Part shown: positions 61,580-64,000 of the stretch, one piece after another
How positions within the stretch are numbered: position 1 is the stretch's first letter
How the letters are laid out: every line of letters begins with the position of its first letter
Assembly: GCF_002277025.1 (NCBI RefSeq)
Contig: NZ_NIWD01000011.1
Location: forward strand, 54,358-118,357
Direction: 5' to 3'
Length of the DNA stretch: 64,000 bases
DNA from: Sphingopyxis sp. GW247-27LB
Lineage (GTDB): Bacteria > Pseudomonadota > Alphaproteobacteria > Sphingomonadales > Sphingomonadaceae
Notes under the pieces: model-generated
The model's input: only the letters and a program-made list of their open reading frames with translations
Told to the model about the DNA's origin: nothing
Databases searched by the model: none
Position numbers and translations under genes: made by a program

Positions 61580-62392
61580 TTATTTGACGACGCGCACCCG
61601 TGCTTTGCCGCGGACTGTCTCCGCGACCCAGATCCGATCGTTCGATGGCGTGATAACGTAGAGCGGCTTGCCGGCCGCGAAGACAGAGAAGAAATGGATT
61701 TCGGTCGGTGTCGGGTCGAGAAGATGCGACACGACGAGCGCTTTCGCCTTGTCCTCGAACGGCAGGTCGAGGCAGGTCTTCGTAAAAGCGCGCTCCGTGA
61801 CGACCTCACCGTCCTTCACCTCGACGCGGTAGTGGCCGCCGAGCGGAATGCTGCCGGCCTGCGTCTGCGGGGTCAGCAGATAGACGAGATCGGCGCCATC
61901 GGTGCCAGCGTGGGGCAATATGACACGGTTGAAGCGCCGGTCTGTGCAGCGCGGCCTCCCCTCCTCGGCAACCGCGTCCGAAGCTGCCACGAGCCTCGCC
62001 TCCTCCGCCGAGAGCTGGCTGTCCGCTCCGGTGCGGGGCTTGCCGTCGCGAACTCCGGTGCCGCCGGTCCACACCGCCGAATAGACCGCGCGGTGCGGCG
62101 CGCCGCGATCCCCCGCATAATAGGTGACCCGGTAATCGTCGCCTTCGGGTGTCACCACCCAGCCGCGGATCGTCTGGAGCGTGGCCTCGGGCACCTCGGC
62201 GGTCAGCGCGTCGGTTGTGTGCCACGCCGCCTGGTCATAGGCATAAAGGCTTTGCCCACGGTCGAGGGCGAGCTGGACGGCGTCCTGCTCGTCGATCGAC
62301 ATGGGCGCGGGCGGAGCCTCGTCCGGTTCCGCCCGCAAGGGCGTGGCCGTCGCCGCGATGGCGGCGAGCGCCAGGACGAGTGCGCGCGTCAA
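61580..62392 (-). CDS. Secreted protein of unknown function
   Basis: The 270-residue protein probably starts at TTG 62392, overlapping the thiolase stop as TTGA. This gives a signal peptide directly (TRALVLALAAIAATATPLRA). Mature blocks are YYAGDRGAPHRAVYSAVWTG, RFNRVILPHAGTDGADLVYL and LLDPTPTEIHFFSVFAAGKP. I do not recognise the family, though similar proteins are frequent in sphingomonads. The upstream Arg-rich extension to 62437 is antisense to the thiolase end. Confidence 0.7.
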   Translation of the reverse strand: MTRALVLALAAIAATATPLRAEPDEAPPAPMSIDEQDAVQLALDRGQSLYAYDQAAWHTTDALTAEVPEATLQTIRGWVVTPEGDDYRVTYYAGDRGAPHRAVYSAVWTGGTGVRDGKPRTGADSQLSAEEARLVAASDAVAEEGRPRCTDRRFNRVILPHAGTDGADLVYLLTPQTQAGSIPLGGHYRVEVKDGEVVTERAFTKTCLDLPFEDKAKALVVSHLLDPTPTEIHFFSVFAAGKPLYVITPSNDRIWVAETVRGKARVRVVK

Positions 62393-63576
62393 ACCAGCTC
62401 GACGGCGACCGCGGTCGCCTCGCCGCCGCCGATGCACAGGCTCGCGATGCCGCGCGTCTTGCCGTGGCGTTGCAGCGCCGCGATCAGCGTCGTGATGATG
62501 CGGGTGCCGCTCGCGCCGATCGGATGGCCGAGCGCGGTCGCGCCGCCGTGGACGTTGATCTTCCCGTGCGGGATGCCGAGGTCGTGCATCGCGAACATCG
62601 CGACGCAGGCGAAGGCTTCGTTGACTTCGAACAGGTCGACGTCGCCGATCGACCAGCCGGCCTTGGCCAGCACCTTGTTGATCGCGCCGATGGGGGCGAC
62701 GGTGAAATCCTTGGGCTCCTGTGCGTGCGCGGCGTGCGCGACGAGCTTCGCGACCGGCTTCGCGCCCTTCGCGTCGGCGACCGACTGGCGCGTCAGCACG
62801 ACCGCGGCAGCGCCGTCGGAGATCGACGAACTGGTCGCGGCGGTGATCGTGCCGTCCTTGGCGAAGGCGGGCTTCAGCGTCGGAATCTTGTCGGGATTGC
62901 CCTTGCCGGGGGCCTCGTCGGTGTCGACGACGACCTCACCCTTGCGGGTCGCGATGGTGACCGGCGCGATCTCGCCCGCGAAGGCGCCGTCGGCGATCGC
63001 CGCCTGCGCGCGCTTCAGCGACTCGATCGAATAATCGTCCTGCGCCTGACGGCTGAGCTGATAGGCGTCGGCGGTGTCCTGCGCGAAGGTGCCCATCGCG
63101 CGGCCCGCCTCATAGGCGTCCTCGAGCCCGTCGAGGAACATATGGTCATAGGCGGTGTCGTGGCCGATGCGCGCGCCCGAACGATGCTTCTTGAGGAGGT
63201 AGGGCGCGTTGGTCATCGATTCCATGCCGCCCGCGACGACAAGGTCGATGCTGCCCGCGGCGAGCGCCTCGGCGCCCATGATCACGGTCTGCATGCCCGA
63301 ACCGCACACCTTGTTGACGGTGGTCGCCTGCACCGACTTGGGCAGGCCCGCCTTGATCGCGGCCTGGCGCGCCGGCGCCTGGCCCAGCCCGGCGGGCAGC
63401 ACGCAGCCCATATAGATGCGCTCGATATCGTCGCTCTTGACCCCCGCGCGCTCGACCGCCGCCTTGACCGCGGTGGCGCCGAGGTCGGTCGCGCTCGCGT
63501 CCGACAGCGCGCCCTGCATGCTCCCCATCGGGGTGCGGGCATAGGAGAGGAAGACGACGGGATCGGTGGCGGTCAT
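62389..63576 (-). CDS. Acetyl-CoA C-acetyltransferase (thiolase)
   Basis: The 395-residue thiolase has the acyl-acceptor C91 in VNKVCGSGMQTVIMG, the His of NEAFA (LFEVNEAFACVAMF), GGATALGHPIGASGTRI and the C-terminal Cys in SLCIGGGEATAVAV. It condenses or cleaves acetoacetyl-CoA (PhbA/AtoB type). Its stop overlaps the start of the secreted-protein gene. Confidence 0.95.
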   Translation of the reverse strand: MTATDPVVFLSYARTPMGSMQGALSDASATDLGATAVKAAVERAGVKSDDIERIYMGCVLPAGLGQAPARQAAIKAGLPKSVQATTVNKVCGSGMQTVIMGAEALAAGSIDLVVAGGMESMTNAPYLLKKHRSGARIGHDTAYDHMFLDGLEDAYEAGRAMGTFAQDTADAYQLSRQAQDDYSIESLKRAQAAIADGAFAGEIAPVTIATRKGEVVVDTDEAPGKGNPDKIPTLKPAFAKDGTITAATSSSISDGAAAVVLTRQSVADAKGAKPVAKLVAHAAHAQEPKDFTVAPIGAINKVLAKAGWSIGDVDLFEVNEAFACVAMFAMHDLGIPHGKINVHGGATALGHPIGASGTRIITTLIAALQRHGKTRGIASLCIGGGEATAVAVELV

Positions 63577-63752
63577 GGGACGAGACTCCGTAGGGGAAAG
63601 TTGGTTGGCGGATGGATTAGCCGAAATGCTGCACCTGCGAAAGAGGGGAGGGCCAGCATCGCGGTGGCAAAGCTTTCTGGCGGGGACGAAAGGAACGCTT
63701 GTTTGGCCGGACTCGACGCGGGGCGCACAATGCGGGCGCTAGGAGGTACCAA

Positions 63753-64000
63753 ATGACCATACAACTCGGCCAGATCGCGCCCGATTTCGAACAGGACAGC
63801 ACACAGGGGCCCATCCGTTTCCACGAATGGCTCGGTTCGTCCTGGGGACTGTTTTTCAGCCACCCGAAGGATTTTACCCCGGTCTGCACGACCGAACTGG
63901 GCGAGGTCGCCCGGCTGCGCCCCGAATGGGACAAGCGCGGGGTCAAGACGATCGGCCTGTCGGTCGATCCGGTCGACTCGCATCGCGATTGGGAACAGGA
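63753..64000 (+). CDS. 1-Cys peroxiredoxin (Prx6 type), cut by window edge
   Basis: From ATG 63753 behind AGGAGG (63741-63746). TIQLGQIAPDFEQDSTQG, then FFSHPKDFTPVCTTELGEVA with the peroxidatic C45, then VKTIGLSVDPVDSHRDW. The PVCTTE motif marks the Prx6/1-Cys group, which reduces peroxides. About 82 residues are visible; roughly 130 more are expected to the right. Confidence 0.93.
   Translation, partial: MTIQLGQIAPDFEQDSTQGPIRFHEWLGSSWGLFFSHPKDFTPVCTTELGEVARLRPEWDKRGVKTIGLSVDPVDSHRDWEQ

Overview
The window reads as a high-GC alphaproteobacterial chromosome, most likely a sphingomonad close to Sphingopyxis. This is an inference from the gene content (a UPF0262-dcd-cdd-dnaB block, a CysI/DUF934/DUF2849/CobA sulfate-assimilation block), many very small sphingomonad-type proteins, and several families of palindromic REP repeats.

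Region 1 (1-2571) is the 3' end of a Trb-type conjugation operon: the tail of trbF, then trbG, trbI, a DUF2274 gene and a small helix-turn-helix gene, each overlapping the next. Region 2 (about 2.85-21.1 kb) looks like cargo of an integrated conjugative element. It carries stress genes (large-subunit catalase, a YbaL-type K+/H+ antiporter, an FAD oxidoreductase, a GT4 glycosyltransferase with a GH130 enzyme, a cold-shock protein with an extra IF-1) and many small genes of unknown function. Five operons in this cargo begin with a similar leader: a GACnGAGrGAC-like block followed by a hairpin that contains or abuts the ribosome binding site. Three paralogues share an N-terminus with the motif YHHQMA. 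There are also an aldo/keto reductase scrap and a reverse-transcriptase remnant.

Region 3 (21.1-22.0 kb) is a scar: the start of traG, cut inside its Walker A motif, is joined directly to the helix-turn-helix gene and its 3' flank. The same HTH gene and flank lie 19.17 kb upstream. This suggests two related elements in tandem, one with its transfer operon deleted.

Region 4 (22.1 kb to the end) looks like ordinary chromosome. It holds a sensor kinase and regulator facing a MacAB-like efflux operon. Next comes an aromatic amino acid block (Lrp-type regulator, maiA; divergently phhA-kynA-kynB-kynU-nitrilase-cupin dioxygenase-FAH hydrolase-maleate isomerase). It is followed by an EF-hand protein with an OmpR-type two-component pair, lipid and glycan enzymes, dcd/cdd/GH25/UPF0262, dnaB, the sulfate-reduction genes, astD, a hydrolase with a glycosyltransferase, a nitronate monooxygenase-like protein, a GIY-YIG gene sitting between REP arms, a 2-hydroxyacid dehydrogenase, envelope proteins, a thiolase and the start of a 1-Cys peroxiredoxin.

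The most interesting metabolic reading is the tryptophan block. It has no kynurenine 3-monooxygenase and no 3-hydroxyanthranilate dioxygenase. Instead kynU (making anthranilate) is followed by a gentisate/salicylate-type cupin, a C-N hydrolase, a C-C hydrolase and a maleate isomerase. This set would suit a route through 5-hydroxyanthranilate, maleamylpyruvate, maleamate and maleate to fumarate.
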